From Bifidobacterium thermophilum (GTDB taxonomy: Bacteria; Actinomycetota; Actinomycetes; Actinomycetales; Bifidobacteriaceae): 64,000 nt of DNA. The position numbers and the translations under genes were made by a program. The DNA is taken from positions 62,001 through 126,000 of the forward strand of contig JGZV01000005.1 in assembly GCA_000741495.1 (NCBI GenBank), given 5' to 3'. The first letter of the stretch is position 1, and the number at the start of each line of letters is the position of its first letter. Below, one piece after another: positions 24,626-34,172 of this stretch. The notes beneath the pieces are model-generated. The model was not told the DNA's origin, made no database searches, and was given only the letters and a program-made list of their open reading frames with translations.

Positions 24626-25651
24626 CTACGCTGTAAAGAAACGGCCGGGGAACCCGCGACTCAGTATCACGCGACGGTCAGGGGTCAACAGCGCGCAGGA
24701 GAACGCAACATATTCAGCGAGCCGATCCGGCTCGGTCACAAACAAGGCGGTCGCCAGTCCGTCAGCGATGGCGGTCGGAAACGTTGCGAATGTCGCGTCC
24801 GCCACAGTGCCGGTCGCAGTGCCGGCCGGGACGCCCGACCGGTCTGGAAGCGTTGTGGTAGAACGCGGCACGGCCACCCATGATGCGGCGACACGGTGTG
24901 CCGGCAGTCCGTCGATAGCGTTGAGCAAATGATGCAGCTGGTACCCCGCTCCCCAGTGCCGCCGGCTTGGTGCCGACGCACACAACGACCCGTCCGCCAT
25001 GTGCACGATGCCGACCGCGCTCGACGCATCCGCCGGGTCTTCCAAACCGATTGTCACCGGCCGTGCGGCGTCGGCAACACTGACGGTCATGTCGCCGCCC
25101 GCGTCGATCAGCAGGTCGTTTCCGACGCTCTGCCGCAGCTGTCTCGCGAGCAGATCAACCAGATAGCCTTTGCCGCACGCACCGAAATCGAGATGCACTG
25201 CGCGACGCGTCACCAGCGTCGTGCCGTGCCGCTCCACGTCGCTTCGCCATGTGGGTCGTCCATGGATGCTGCCGGTATGTTCATGCGCGTCTGGTTCGAT
25301 GGTGAACGTCATGTCGGCGCCATACCCGAGTCGGATCAGATCCTCGCCGACGCAGGGGTCGATCGCCCCGCGGCTCGCGACATCCAACGCATCATAGAGA
25401 TCAAACAGCGACAGCGCCCAGTCGGGGAAATCGAACGAACCGCCGCGTGTCGCTGCCGCCATGAGCCCGACTAACGAATCCGTACGGAACCGGGAGAGCG
25501 TGATGTCATACTCGCCGATGAACGACTGCAGGTCTCGCTTCAACGTGGTGTCGATCGGTTGCGCGCTCCGCACGATAATGCCGGTACCCAGCGCTTCCGG
25601 AAATGCCGTGATGTGCGGCATCCGCTCCTGCAATTCACTCATGCCGACCAT
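24626..25651 (-). CDS. apbE: FAD:protein FMN transferase (ApbE)
   Basis: About 341 residues. ApbE proteins use FAD and Mg to attach FMN covalently to a Thr/Ser of extracytoplasmic flavoproteins. Family features: FGACGKGYLVDLLARQL (GKGY segment), LLIDAGGDMTVSV, and a C-terminal ATFATFPTAIADGLATALFV (the AxxADALATA-like motif). No signal peptide is obvious. A plausible substrate in this window is the FMN-binding lipoprotein at 36314-36967, which has the acceptor-type motif. Start: ATG 25651 or 25642; neither has a clear ribosome site. Confidence 0.88.
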   Translation of the reverse strand: MVGMSELQERMPHITAFPEALGTGIIVRSAQPIDTTLKRDLQSFIGEYDITLSRFRTDSLVGLMAAATRGGSFDFPDWALSLFDLYDALDVASRGAIDPCVGEDLIRLGYGADMTFTIEPDAHEHTGSIHGRPTWRSDVERHGTTLVTRRAVHLDFGACGKGYLVDLLARQLRQSVGNDLLIDAGGDMTVSVADAARPVTIGLEDPADASSAVGIVHMADGSLCASAPSRRHWGAGYQLHHLLNAIDGLPAHRVAASWVAVPRSTTTLPDRSGVPAGTATGTVADATFATFPTAIADGLATALFVTEPDRLAEYVAFSCALLTPDRRVILSRGFPGRFFTA

Positions 25652-25819
25652 CGTACAAGCCGCGCGCGGGTATGGGAATGGGGGAGCGGTGAGTGGGCGG
25701 GAGGGGCGTTAGTGGGTAACAGTGGGAGCGGCGGGAGCAGGAGATGACGAGTAGATTGCGGGAGGATGCGGCTGATACGGGTGGCCATGGGCGGAGCTGC
25801 TGATTGTGCGGACGTCGTT

Positions 25820-25839
25820 GTGTGAGCCGATCCTCACAC
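25820..25839. repeat. Palindrome family, locus 4 (single unit)
   Basis: GTGTGAGCCGATCCTCACAC, nearly identical to the 13338 core, between divergent/convergent apbE and ybaK neighbourhoods. No partner was found 73 bp to either side. Confidence 0.65.
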
Positions 25840-25906
25840 GATGGCATCGGCGCCTCTCTGGGGATTGGTTTTGTGGTCGGCAGGTCGTGTAGCACTGCCG
25901 GTGGTG

Positions 25907-26371
25907 CTACTCTTTGCACACGTCGACCCACTCGTCGGCACCGGAGACGTCGTAGAGTTCGTCGGGCGTGAGTTTCACCGCGCTATGGTCGTCGCCGCCC
26001 GCAGGGTAGACGGTGTCGAATTCGCGCAGGCTGCGGTCGAGGTAGACGCGCACGCCGTCCTTGATGCCGAAGGGGCACACGCCGCCCGGTTCATGCCCGA
26101 TGTATGCGCCCACCTCGCCGAAGGGAATCATGCTCGCCTTGCTGTGGAAGATGGCCTTGTACTTGCGGTTGTCGACGCGGGCGGTGCCTTTGGTGACGAT
26201 GATGATCGGCTGGCCGTCGAGCAGGAACGACAGGGATTTGGCGATACGTTCGGGCTGCGTGCCGAGTGCCTCGGCCGCTTCCGCGACAGTGCCGCTGGCG
26301 GCTTCCAATACGATGATGCGGTCGGCGTATCCACGGGCCTGTAGAAAATCGTGCGCGTTGGCGAATGACAT
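25907..26371 (-). CDS. ybaK: YbaK/EbsC-type aminoacyl-tRNA deacylase
   Basis: 154 residues. Members hydrolyse mischarged Cys-tRNA(Pro) or related aminoacyl-tRNAs. SLSFLLDGQPIIIVTKGTARVDNRK and EVGAYIGHEPGGVCPFGIKDGVRVYLD include the conserved Lys (substrate pocket) and the GGVCPFG loop. ATG 26371 follows AAAGAGG; upstream open frame is not conserved. It stands alone between repeat-bearing gaps. Confidence 0.85.
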   Translation of the reverse strand: MSFANAHDFLQARGYADRIIVLEAASGTVAEAAEALGTQPERIAKSLSFLLDGQPIIIVTKGTARVDNRKYKAIFHSKASMIPFGEVGAYIGHEPGGVCPFGIKDGVRVYLDRSLREFDTVYPAGGDDHSAVKLTPDELYDVSGADEWVDVCKE

Positions 26372-26429
26372 GTATGCCTCTTTCTCGTCGTGGGGTCGCC
26401 CGGGCCACTCATCGCACAAATCGCGATGA

Positions 26430-26579
26430 TGCCTTCCATCAGGTGTACACGCCGCATGTAACGGCACGGTTGGTTGTGCCGCGGGTATCGCGTTCTTCAC
26501 CGTGATCGGTGCGGCGGTGATCACGCTGGCTGGCGTGTTCGCCTCCCGTGCGCGCAAGGCTGCCAAACTCGTGTCCTGA
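26430..26579 (+). pseudogene. C-terminal remnant of a membrane protein
   Basis: An open plus-strand stretch without a start encodes GIAFFTVIGAAVITLAGVFASRARKAAKLVS and a stop at 26577. This looks like the last membrane helix and basic tail of a transporter. A strong terminator follows at 26647-26695, as if it once closed this gene. The upstream part is missing, replaced by sequence next to ybaK. Confidence 0.5.
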
Positions 26580-26646
26580 CCGCGTGACGACGCTACGATG
26601 ACGCGTTCGGCATGTTGAGCGCGTGCCGTTCGTGCCCCTCTAGGGA

Positions 26647-26695
26647 AGCCCTGCTGCCCGGATGCGGAACCACTCCGTATCCAGGCAGCAGGGCT
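26647..26695. terminator. Strong hairpin terminator, orphaned
   Basis: AGCCCTGCTGCC (26647-26658) pairs with GGCAGCAGGGCT (26684-26695), with an inner CGGATGCGG/CCGTATCC stem. Its only plus-strand upstream coding sequence is the remnant ending at 26579. Confidence 0.8.
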
Positions 26696-26826
26696 CTCGT
26701 CGTTTCCGGTTCACCGCCCCGCACCGCCCGGACGTACGGGCACGATTGCCGTGACTGACGCAACGGCGGCACCCAAGAATCAGCGATAGACTACAAGAAG
26801 ACAATATTGGTCACGGAGGTGTGCTC

Positions 26827-28329
26827 ATGGATGACACAACACTTTCGCTGAGCACCGCAGCGGGCAACGATGCCGCTCACGATGCCGCGCGTACGACAAC
26901 ACCCGCGGGCGACAGGCCTGATACGCCTGATACGTCTGAAATGTCTCAAGCACCAGAGGTGTCCGAAACGCCCGAATCCCTGCCCGGCTCCAAAATCCGC
27001 GCATTCGCCGTCGGCCAGTTCGGTTGGGCGCTCCTGTCCGGCATCATTTCCAACTGGCTCGTGTACTTCTATCAGCCGGACGCTGAAACCATCCGCCAAG
27101 GGCAAACCGTGTTCGTGCCGCAAGGCCTTGCCGTGCTTGGCATCGTGACTGTGGTCGGCGCCATCACCGCGTTCGCCCGGTTCTTCGACGCGTTCGTCGA
27201 CCCGGCGGTCGCGAGCCTGTCCGACCGTTGCCGCTCGCCTCGCGGCCGTCGTATGCCGTTCCTGCGTCTCGCCGCGCTACCGCTCGCCATCATCACCGTG
27301 ATCGTGTTCTGGAGCCCAATCAACGGCACCAGCTGGCTGAACGCGGTCTTCCTGTTCATCGCCGTCATCGCCTACTATGTGGCGCTCACCTTCTACTGCA
27401 CGCCGTACAATGCGTTGATTGCCGAACTCGGCCACGGTTCCAAACAGCAACTCACCATTTCCACCACCATTTCGTTCACATGGGTCGCCGGCACGGCGCT
27501 CGCCTACGTGGCGCCCGTCATTTGGGGCGCATTCATGCCGATGATGGGTCGCGTTCCCGCCATCCGGCTCACGTTCACATTGATGGCGATCATCGCGTTC
27601 ATTTGCATGCTCGTCCCGCCGCTGACCATCGATGAACAACGGTATGTGCGTTCGCAGCCGACCAGCGAATCCACTGTCGAATCGCTGAAACAGACGTTCA
27701 GCGACGCGCAATTCCGTCGGTTTGTAGGCTCTGACGTGATTTACTGGATTGCTATCACCACGTTCCAAACCGGACTGCCGTTCTTCGTGACGAGTCTGCT
27801 GAAACTGCCTGAATCAGTGACCACCGTGTACTTTGTGCTCATGACCGCGGTGTCCGTGCTGTTCTACGTGCCGGTGGACATGCTGGCGAACCGGGTGGGT
27901 AAGAAGCGTCTGCTGTTGGTGGCGTTCGTGATCTTCACGGTGGCGTTCGCGTTCGCTGGAATACTCGGATCCGGTGCAATCAGCGCGATTCCGCCGATGG
28001 TGCAAGGCGTGCTGCTGTCGGTGGTTGGCGCGGTGCCGATGGCCGCGTTCGGCATCCTGCCGCAAGCGATTGTCGCGAATATCGCCGACGCCAGTTCCAA
28101 AACCACCGGTCAGGACCGCCAAGGCATGTTCTATGCCGCCCGCACCTTTGCCATGAAAATGGGGCAGAGCGTGGCGATGCTGCTGTTCACCGGCGTGAGC
28201 ACCATCGGCGTGGCCGCCGGAACTGGGTATCGTGTCGCGGCGATCTGCGCGGCCGTGTTGTGCGCGATCGGCGGCATCATCTTCGCGTCCTATGACGAAC
28301 GCAAAGTGCTGTCCGTGCTTGAATCCTGA
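26827..28329 (+). CDS. GPH-family sugar:cation symporter (MelB-like MFS)
   Basis: 500 residues. After a polar N-terminus of about 55 residues rich in Thr/Pro/Glu, twelve membrane segments follow. AFARFFDAFVDPAVASLSDRCRSPRGRRMPFL matches the GPH signature (R-x-x-D-A-x-x-D-P cation site, then G-R-R-x-P), and NALIAELGHGSKQQLTIST is the second conserved block. GPH proteins import disaccharides, glycosides or uronides with H+ or Na+. No glycosidase gene is adjacent, so the substrate is unknown. ATG 26827 has GGAGGTG 7 nt upstream. Confidence 0.85.
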   Translation: MDDTTLSLSTAAGNDAAHDAARTTTPAGDRPDTPDTSEMSQAPEVSETPESLPGSKIRAFAVGQFGWALLSGIISNWLVYFYQPDAETIRQGQTVFVPQGLAVLGIVTVVGAITAFARFFDAFVDPAVASLSDRCRSPRGRRMPFLRLAALPLAIITVIVFWSPINGTSWLNAVFLFIAVIAYYVALTFYCTPYNALIAELGHGSKQQLTISTTISFTWVAGTALAYVAPVIWGAFMPMMGRVPAIRLTFTLMAIIAFICMLVPPLTIDEQRYVRSQPTSESTVESLKQTFSDAQFRRFVGSDVIYWIAITTFQTGLPFFVTSLLKLPESVTTVYFVLMTAVSVLFYVPVDMLANRVGKKRLLLVAFVIFTVAFAFAGILGSGAISAIPPMVQGVLLSVVGAVPMAAFGILPQAIVANIADASSKTTGQDRQGMFYAARTFAMKMGQSVAMLLFTGVSTIGVAAGTGYRVAAICAAVLCAIGGIIFASYDERKVLSVLES

Positions 28330-28352
28330 ACGTGAGGAGCTAATCTGCCCGC

Positions 28353-28545
28353 CCTGCGACCGTCCGGTTGCACGGCGGGCAGATAGCTTCAGTTGCGGGG
28401 CTTGATGGCGGGCTATCGGGCTGCGGTGTGACGATACCGTCGCACGTCAGGCGGATAGACGCAGATAGACACAGCGTCCGGAACGAATCGTATCGGTATC
28501 TGGCCGCAGTGCGATGATCGGATTACACACCGAACAGATAGGCCG
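28353..28545. repeat. 72-73 bp periodic palindrome family, locus 5 (three units)
   Basis: Cores start at about 28353 (CTGCGACCGTCCGGTTGCAC), 28426 (GTGTGACGATACCGTCGCAC) and 28509 (GTGCGATGATCGGATTACAC), 73 and 83 bp apart, followed by GGCGGGCAGATAG, GTCAGGCGGATAG and CGAACAGATAG. They lie in the 561-bp gap before the iron cluster; the rest of the gap (28546-28890) shows no gene and no clear DtxR-type box. Confidence 0.8.
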
Positions 28546-28890
28546 GATATCAGGCGACGGGCGGACGCTATCTATCGGCGGCGCGACGTTTCGATATACA
28601 GGCGTCCATATGCTGGACTTCTCAGCGTCGTGCGAACATCATCACACCTGGCGACACGTCGATAATCAGGCATCCCGCCGTGCATGGGTGACCCACCCCA
28701 TACCTCATATCGCTGGAAAAAACAAGACTGTTGCCTGAAGGATTTTTCTCTTACACTCAGGATTGTTCACGGCCACAAGCTGCGGACTTCATTCAATACA
28801 ATCCTTGAAAACATGGGGATACGTGTATCTTCCAGCGGTCGCCGGTCACGGCGCCCCGCCATGGCATGACAACAACCGAGGTGCAGACTC

Positions 28891-30615
28891 ATGCGAATGA
28901 ACACGACGGCGACAGGCGGCAGAACCACCAGTAGTGGTACCGGCGCGCTGCTCGTCATCGTAGCCGTATGCGCGACAGTCTTCGCCATCTTCGCCCCGAC
29001 AATCATGCCATCGCGCGCCAACGCCGCGGAAGTCACCTACACCACATGGCGACAAGTAGCCGACGCAATAGCCGCACAGCTCAACCAAGGCGAACAGAAG
29101 TACGCCGACAGCAATACGGCGGGCGCCTCCTCGGACTTCATGGCCGCCTACAACACCATCTACGTCGGCTCGAACTTCACCACCGTCGTCCACGACACAC
29201 TCGGCACGGACCGGCAAGCCGACCATCAGCGGCAATTCCAAACCATCACCAGCCTGTCTTACACCACCGGCAACAGCGCGCAAATCGCACAGCAGGTCGT
29301 CGCCCTCAACACCGATTTGCATGCCGCCGCAACCACCCTCGACGCGAACACGAGCCTCGACAAGCCCGACGTCTACGCCCGGAAACTCGTTGCCCAAATC
29401 AAAGCCGACCGCAAGAGACTCGACGCCGCAAAAACAACGAACAACGGCAAAGGCACACGCACCTGGAGCGAAGTCGCCAAGGAAATGGGCGACATCCTCG
29501 ACAAGGCGCTTGCCGCCTATGAGCACGGTGACGGAGCCAAAGGCGCCGGCTATGTGAACGACGCCTACTACCAGTATTATGAAAAACTCGGCTTCGAGAA
29601 AAACGTGATGAACGCCATCAGCGGCGGCCGCGTCTCACAAGTCGAATACCAGTTCAAGGAAAGCCGGCAGGCGATGAACAATGGCGAGCCGATCAAGCAT
29701 GCCCGCCAGTACGTCACCGGCCTCAAAGCCATGCTTGTCGAAGACGCGGCCACGCTTGACGGCGGTGCAGCCGGCAAAGTCAACCCGTTCACCGCATTCG
29801 TGACCAGCGCATTCGGCCAAGCGTTCATCATCCTGCTGCGCGAAGGATTGGAAGCAATCCTTGTGGTGGCGGCAATCATCGCCTATCTCATCAAAACCGG
29901 CAACAAGTCAATGACCCGGTATATCTACTTCGGTGTCGCCGCAGGCCTCGCGGCAAGCGGCATCCTGGCGGTCGTATTCAACGCGCTGTTCGGCGGCTCC
30001 GGCCCCCAACAGGAAATCACCGAAGGCGTGGTCGCACTGATCGCCATGCTCATGCTGCTGTACACGAGCAACTGGATGCTGTCACGCTCCTCCGAACACG
30101 CCTGGAACGCGTATATCAAAGACAAAACCGTTGCGGCAGTATCCAAAGGCAGCCTTCTGTCACTGGCAATGTTGAGCTTCCTCGCGGTATTCCGTGAAGG
30201 CGCCGAAACGGTGATTTTCTATCAGGCGATCTTCTCTATGGTCTCCGGCAGTACGTCGGGCATCTGGTGGGGCGCCGCATGCGCCGCAGTGGTGCTGGTG
30301 ATCGTGTTCCTGCTCATTCGCTGTACATCCGTGAACATGCCAATCCGGCCGTTCTTCATTGTCACGAGCGTCTTCATGGCTGTTCTTGTGGTGATATTTG
30401 CGGGCGGCGGTGTGCACGCGCTCATCGAAGGTGACGCCGTCAACGGCACCTACCTCAAGGGCGTGCCGACCAGCGACTGGCTCGGCTTGTACCCGTATGC
30501 CGAAACCATTGTGGCACAAGCCGCTGCCGCGATTGTGGTCATTACGTTGACGGCGGTAGCGCTCATCAAAGAGGCGCGTACCAGCCGGCAGCTGGCAGGA
30601 AAAACCGAAAGCTGA
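28891..30615 (+). CDS. FTR1-family iron permease with extracytoplasmic N-terminal domain
   Basis: 574 residues. A signal peptide (about 1-45), a helical extracytoplasmic domain (about 50-310) and a seven-helix FTR1 permease with both REGxE iron-translocation motifs, LREGLEAIL and FREGAETVI. In B. breve the homologous ferrous-iron uptake gene pair is called bfeU-bfeO (recalled knowledge). The neighbours - a Tpd/P19 lipoprotein, a DUF2318 protein, an ABC system and an FMN-binding lipoprotein - match the layout of the Campylobacter cj1658-cj1665 iron cluster except for the last component. ATG 28891 follows GAGGTG. No Fur or DtxR operator was recognised upstream. Confidence 0.9.
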   Translation: MRMNTTATGGRTTSSGTGALLVIVAVCATVFAIFAPTIMPSRANAAEVTYTTWRQVADAIAAQLNQGEQKYADSNTAGASSDFMAAYNTIYVGSNFTTVVHDTLGTDRQADHQRQFQTITSLSYTTGNSAQIAQQVVALNTDLHAAATTLDANTSLDKPDVYARKLVAQIKADRKRLDAAKTTNNGKGTRTWSEVAKEMGDILDKALAAYEHGDGAKGAGYVNDAYYQYYEKLGFEKNVMNAISGGRVSQVEYQFKESRQAMNNGEPIKHARQYVTGLKAMLVEDAATLDGGAAGKVNPFTAFVTSAFGQAFIILLREGLEAILVVAAIIAYLIKTGNKSMTRYIYFGVAAGLAASGILAVVFNALFGGSGPQQEITEGVVALIAMLMLLYTSNWMLSRSSEHAWNAYIKDKTVAAVSKGSLLSLAMLSFLAVFREGAETVIFYQAIFSMVSGSTSGIWWGAACAAVVLVIVFLLIRCTSVNMPIRPFFIVTSVFMAVLVVIFAGGGVHALIEGDAVNGTYLKGVPTSDWLGLYPYAETIVAQAAAAIVVITLTAVALIKEARTSRQLAGKTES

Positions 30616-30714
30616 CCCGGCAGACATTCAAGCGACACCCGTCGCCGCGAATGATGCAGACTGACTTATCTGACCTCAACCAATTCACTACAAGAAGAAA
30701 TCAGGAGAAACCAC

Positions 30715-31374
30715 ATGAAGAACAACAACAAGGCGATCGCGCTCGCAGCGCTGGTGCTGTCCGGGGTCTTCGCGCTCGCCGGCTGCGGCTCATCTAATTC
30801 CAGCTCCGGTTCAACGAACACGAAGGCGTCATCCAGCTCTTCGAAGTCGGCATCCTCGTCCGATGACAGTGCCAACTCTTCGAACAGTGCAGGCTTCGAA
30901 GAGGTGCCCGTCGGGCCGGATCAGGATCAGGAAGTCGGCCCACTGATGGTCGGCGCAGTCTACTTCCAGCCGGTCGACATGGAGCCGTCCGGCATGGGGC
31001 TGAAAGCCGCGGATGCGAGCTTCCACCTTGAGGCGGATATCCACGCAAACGAGAAAGGCACGTCGCTCGGCTACGGCAAAGGCGATTTCATTCCCGACCT
31101 GACCGTCAATTACAGCATCGTCGACAAGTCGACCGACAAGTCCGTGCAGTCCGGCACCTTCATGCAAATGAACGCGTCCGACGGCCCGCATTATGGCGCC
31201 AACATCAAGCTTGACCGGGCAGGATCCTACAAACTCAAGCTGTCCATCGAATCCCCGGCGAAAAAAGGATGGATGCTGCACGTGGATAAGGAGACCGGCG
31301 TCAAAGGGCATTTCTGGACCGAGCCGATCGAAGTGACCTTCGACAACTGGGATTACACGCCGCGGCAATGGTAA
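30715..31374 (+). CDS. Tpd/P19-family iron-binding lipoprotein
   Basis: 219 residues. Lipoprotein signal ending LAGCGSS (Cys23), a Ser/Asn/Asp-rich linker to about residue 65, then the P19/Tpd domain: VGAVYFQPVDMEPSGMGLKAADASFHLEADIHAN supplies Met, His and Glu ligands for the copper/iron sites, and DGPHYGANIKL another His. P19 proteins bind Cu and Fe outside the membrane and work with FTR1 permeases. 99 bp after the permease, AGGAGA upstream. Confidence 0.9.
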   Translation: MKNNNKAIALAALVLSGVFALAGCGSSNSSSGSTNTKASSSSSKSASSSDDSANSSNSAGFEEVPVGPDQDQEVGPLMVGAVYFQPVDMEPSGMGLKAADASFHLEADIHANEKGTSLGYGKGDFIPDLTVNYSIVDKSTDKSVQSGTFMQMNASDGPHYGANIKLDRAGSYKLKLSIESPAKKGWMLHVDKETGVKGHFWTEPIEVTFDNWDYTPRQW

Positions 31375-31574
31375 CACCGTCAAACCTATGACCCGCCTGC
31401 CACGGCAGGCTGCGAACACGACGCGACCCCTTCCCGCCGTCTCACTATGCGGATTGACGCATAAGACAGCGAGGAAGGGTTTCGCGTTGCACGCCGCCGC
31501 GGCACATCCGATGCAACCTGCGACACCAAGCACACGTATCGCACATACCGCAAGCACAGCAAGAGAGGCAACAG

Positions 31575-32843
31575 ATGCTCAACCAATTCGTCAACGCCAT
31601 GCCAGGCACCCTGCCCGTCGCGTTACTGGTGATGAGCCTGAGCGTGACACTTGACATCGGTGAAGGCCGAGACAAGCCCGCCAGCGCCGCATGGCGCCGT
31701 TGGGGGCTGATCATCGGTCTGCTCGCAGCCATCATCTTCGCCGCTGCACGCGCGACCTCGATAATCAACCAGCGGTCGGCAGTGAACTTCCCCGTGCTGC
31801 TCGCCGCCGTAATCATGGATATCGCGACCGTTGCCATCGTCATCAACTCACGTCGCCTCACCACACGTTGGCAGCAGCATGCCGGCCTGCTTCACGCGGC
31901 CAACGCCGTTGCCGCGCTATGCATCGCGCTCAGCGTGTTCTACACCCTACCGGACGTGATCCTACAATTGACCGCGTTCGTCGAACCCGGCGAATCCCCC
32001 TTCACTTCGGACATGCTGTTACGCGCACTCGGATTCCTGCTCGGCATCGGCGCATCCATCATCGTGGCGGCAATCTGCCGGACCATGCGTTCCACAGCCG
32101 GCCAGCCCGCCTTCACCTTCGCGACAGCGGTCGTAGTGGTGTTGACCGCCATCCAGCATCTGACCGCCATCCTGCAAATCGCACAAGGTGGCATGGTGAT
32201 GCTGCACGGCACTATATTCCGGATGCTGGTTTGGCTCATCAACCACGCGTCCTGGCTCATCCAAGCCCAAGCATGGGTGTTCGCCGTTCCGGCTATCGCG
32301 TCCATCGTGGCGGGGATGCGCATGCCCGCACACGGTGTGGATGCCGCACAAGACCGCAAACACCGGGCGTTCCGCCGCCACGCAATCGCCGCGGCGGTAT
32401 GGAGCCTGATCGCCATGATCGGCGTGAGCCTCGCATTGACGGTCGGCGTTGCCGCCACCCGGCAGACCATCACACTGTCCCCGCCGGAACAATACTCGCT
32501 GAAAAGCGGCATAGCGACCATTACCGTCGCACAAGTCGCCGACGGACACCTGCACCGCTTCCAATACAAAGCAAAAGACGGCACGGTGATGCGCTTTATC
32601 ATCATCAAGAAAAACGGCGGCGCTTACGGTGTCGGCCTGGACGCGTGCGAAAACTGCGGTGACGCCGGATACTACGAGAAAGACGGCAAAATCATTTGCA
32701 AGAAATGCGATGTCGCCATCAACCTCGCCACCATCGGCTTCAAAGGCGGGTGCAACCCAGTGCCATTGCCATACCAGGCAGACGGCGGAAAGATCACCAT
32801 CCAAACCGCTGACCTGGACGCGCTCAGCTTACACTTCCAATAA
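31575..32843 (+). CDS. DUF2318-type membrane protein with Cys-rich C-terminal domain
   Basis: 422 residues. About eight membrane helices (1-300), then an extracytoplasmic DUF2318 domain with CENCG (about 358), CKKC (about 375) and a later Cys in FKGGCNPVPL. This Cys set is thought to bind Fe-S or another metal; the family is known next to FTR1-P19 genes (Cj1660 type). In the operon it is a likely electron or metal relay between membrane and lipoproteins (inference). ATG 31575 with AAGAGAGG upstream. The 200-bp gap before it holds no gene. Confidence 0.8.
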   Translation: MLNQFVNAMPGTLPVALLVMSLSVTLDIGEGRDKPASAAWRRWGLIIGLLAAIIFAAARATSIINQRSAVNFPVLLAAVIMDIATVAIVINSRRLTTRWQQHAGLLHAANAVAALCIALSVFYTLPDVILQLTAFVEPGESPFTSDMLLRALGFLLGIGASIIVAAICRTMRSTAGQPAFTFATAVVVVLTAIQHLTAILQIAQGGMVMLHGTIFRMLVWLINHASWLIQAQAWVFAVPAIASIVAGMRMPAHGVDAAQDRKHRAFRRHAIAAAVWSLIAMIGVSLALTVGVAATRQTITLSPPEQYSLKSGIATITVAQVADGHLHRFQYKAKDGTVMRFIIIKKNGGAYGVGLDACENCGDAGYYEKDGKIICKKCDVAINLATIGFKGGCNPVPLPYQADGGKITIQTADLDALSLHFQ

Positions 32844-32858
32844 CCACAAGGAGACCCC

Positions 32859-34172
32859 ATGTTCTTTACGCGAATGGTGGCCCGCTCCTTCAGCCGGCAG
32901 CTACGCAAACGGCTGCTCATCGCGCTGACCGTGGGCCTATCCGCCGCGGTATCCGTCGCCATGCTCGGTGTCGTGTTCGACGTCGGCGACAAACTCACCG
33001 CCGAACTGACCACGTACGGCTCGAATATCGTCGTCCAACCCAAAGCCAACGCCGTTGTCTCCGACCTGTACGGCGCAGGAGGCGGCGGAACAGACAACGG
33101 CAACAACGGGGCGGTCGCCAGCCAGGATCCGACCGCCTTCCTCTACGAATCCGACGCCAGCAACATCAAAACGATCTTCTGGGCGTACAACATCACGAAT
33201 TTCGCACCGGAACTCACCATCCACGCCAGCGTGAACGGTACGGATACCCCGCTCGTCGGCACATGGTTCAACAAAACCCTGCACCTCGCTTCAGGCGAGA
33301 CCACCGTCGTCGGCGTCCAAGACGGCATGCGCTCATGGTGGAAAACCAGCGGCAGGTGGCCCAAAGACAGTGCGGCAGAAGGCATGATCGGATCCAAAGC
33401 CGCCGCCAGACTCGGCGTGCGAACCGGCGACACCATCACACTGGGTAAAAACGGGCGCACACAAGCCATCACCATCGTCGGACAATACACGTCCGGCGAC
33501 AACGACGACAACGCTATCTACACGCCGACCACGGTAACCCAGACGCTCGCCGGGCAGCCTGACAGCGTGAACAAGATCGAAGTGAAAGCACTCACCACAC
33601 CGGACAACGATTTGGCTCGCAAAGCCGCCAAAAACCCGGCGGCGCTCAGCCAAGACGAATGGGAAACATGGTATTGCACCGCATACCCCAGTTCGATCGC
33701 CTACCAGATCGAAGAGGCGTTGCCAGGAGCCGTTGCCAAACAGGTGCGGCAAGTCGCCGCGTTGCAAGGTAACGTGCTCAACAAGACGCGGGCAGTCATG
33801 ATTCTGATGACCGCGCTCACTCTGATCGCCGCGGCGGTCGCGGTCGCGAACCTTATGGCCGCTTCAATCACGGAACGTTCCAGCGAACTGGCACTCCTGA
33901 AATCGCTCGGCGCGACCGACAGCAAAGTGTCACGACTGATGCTCGCGGAAACCGCAACCGTGTCCCTGGCTGGTGCGCTGGTCGGCGGCGCCGTCGGCTC
34001 AGGGCTGGCGCAAATCATCGGCCACGTGGTCTTCGGCTCAAGCATCACCATGCGGCCGATGGTCTACCTGCTGGTGTTCGTGTTGTTGGCGGTCGTGGTG
34101 TGCGTCGCCTCACTGTCATCCATTCGTTCCATATTGAGCGTTCATCCTGCGGAGGTGCTGCATGGCCGGTAA
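32859..34172 (+). CDS. FtsX/MacB-type ABC permease 1 of the iron cluster
   Basis: 437 residues. One N-terminal membrane helix, an extracytoplasmic MacB-like domain (about 40-300) and three C-terminal helices around VANLMAASITERSSELALLKSLGATDSKVSRLMLAE, the conserved coupling segment. Such permeases usually act as mechanotransmission complexes or exporters rather than importers. AAGGAGA lies before ATG 32859; it is 15 bp after the DUF2318 gene and overlaps permease 2 by 11 bp. Confidence 0.88.
   Translation: MFFTRMVARSFSRQLRKRLLIALTVGLSAAVSVAMLGVVFDVGDKLTAELTTYGSNIVVQPKANAVVSDLYGAGGGGTDNGNNGAVASQDPTAFLYESDASNIKTIFWAYNITNFAPELTIHASVNGTDTPLVGTWFNKTLHLASGETTVVGVQDGMRSWWKTSGRWPKDSAAEGMIGSKAAARLGVRTGDTITLGKNGRTQAITIVGQYTSGDNDDNAIYTPTTVTQTLAGQPDSVNKIEVKALTTPDNDLARKAAKNPAALSQDEWETWYCTAYPSSIAYQIEEALPGAVAKQVRQVAALQGNVLNKTRAVMILMTALTLIAAAVAVANLMAASITERSSELALLKSLGATDSKVSRLMLAETATVSLAGALVGGAVGSGLAQIIGHVVFGSSITMRPMVYLLVFVLLAVVVCVASLSSIRSILSVHPAEVLHGR

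Noticed and set aside
28546..28890. DtxR/Fur box before the iron cluster
   Set aside because: No sequence close to the known 19-bp DtxR/IdeR or Fur palindromes was found by eye.
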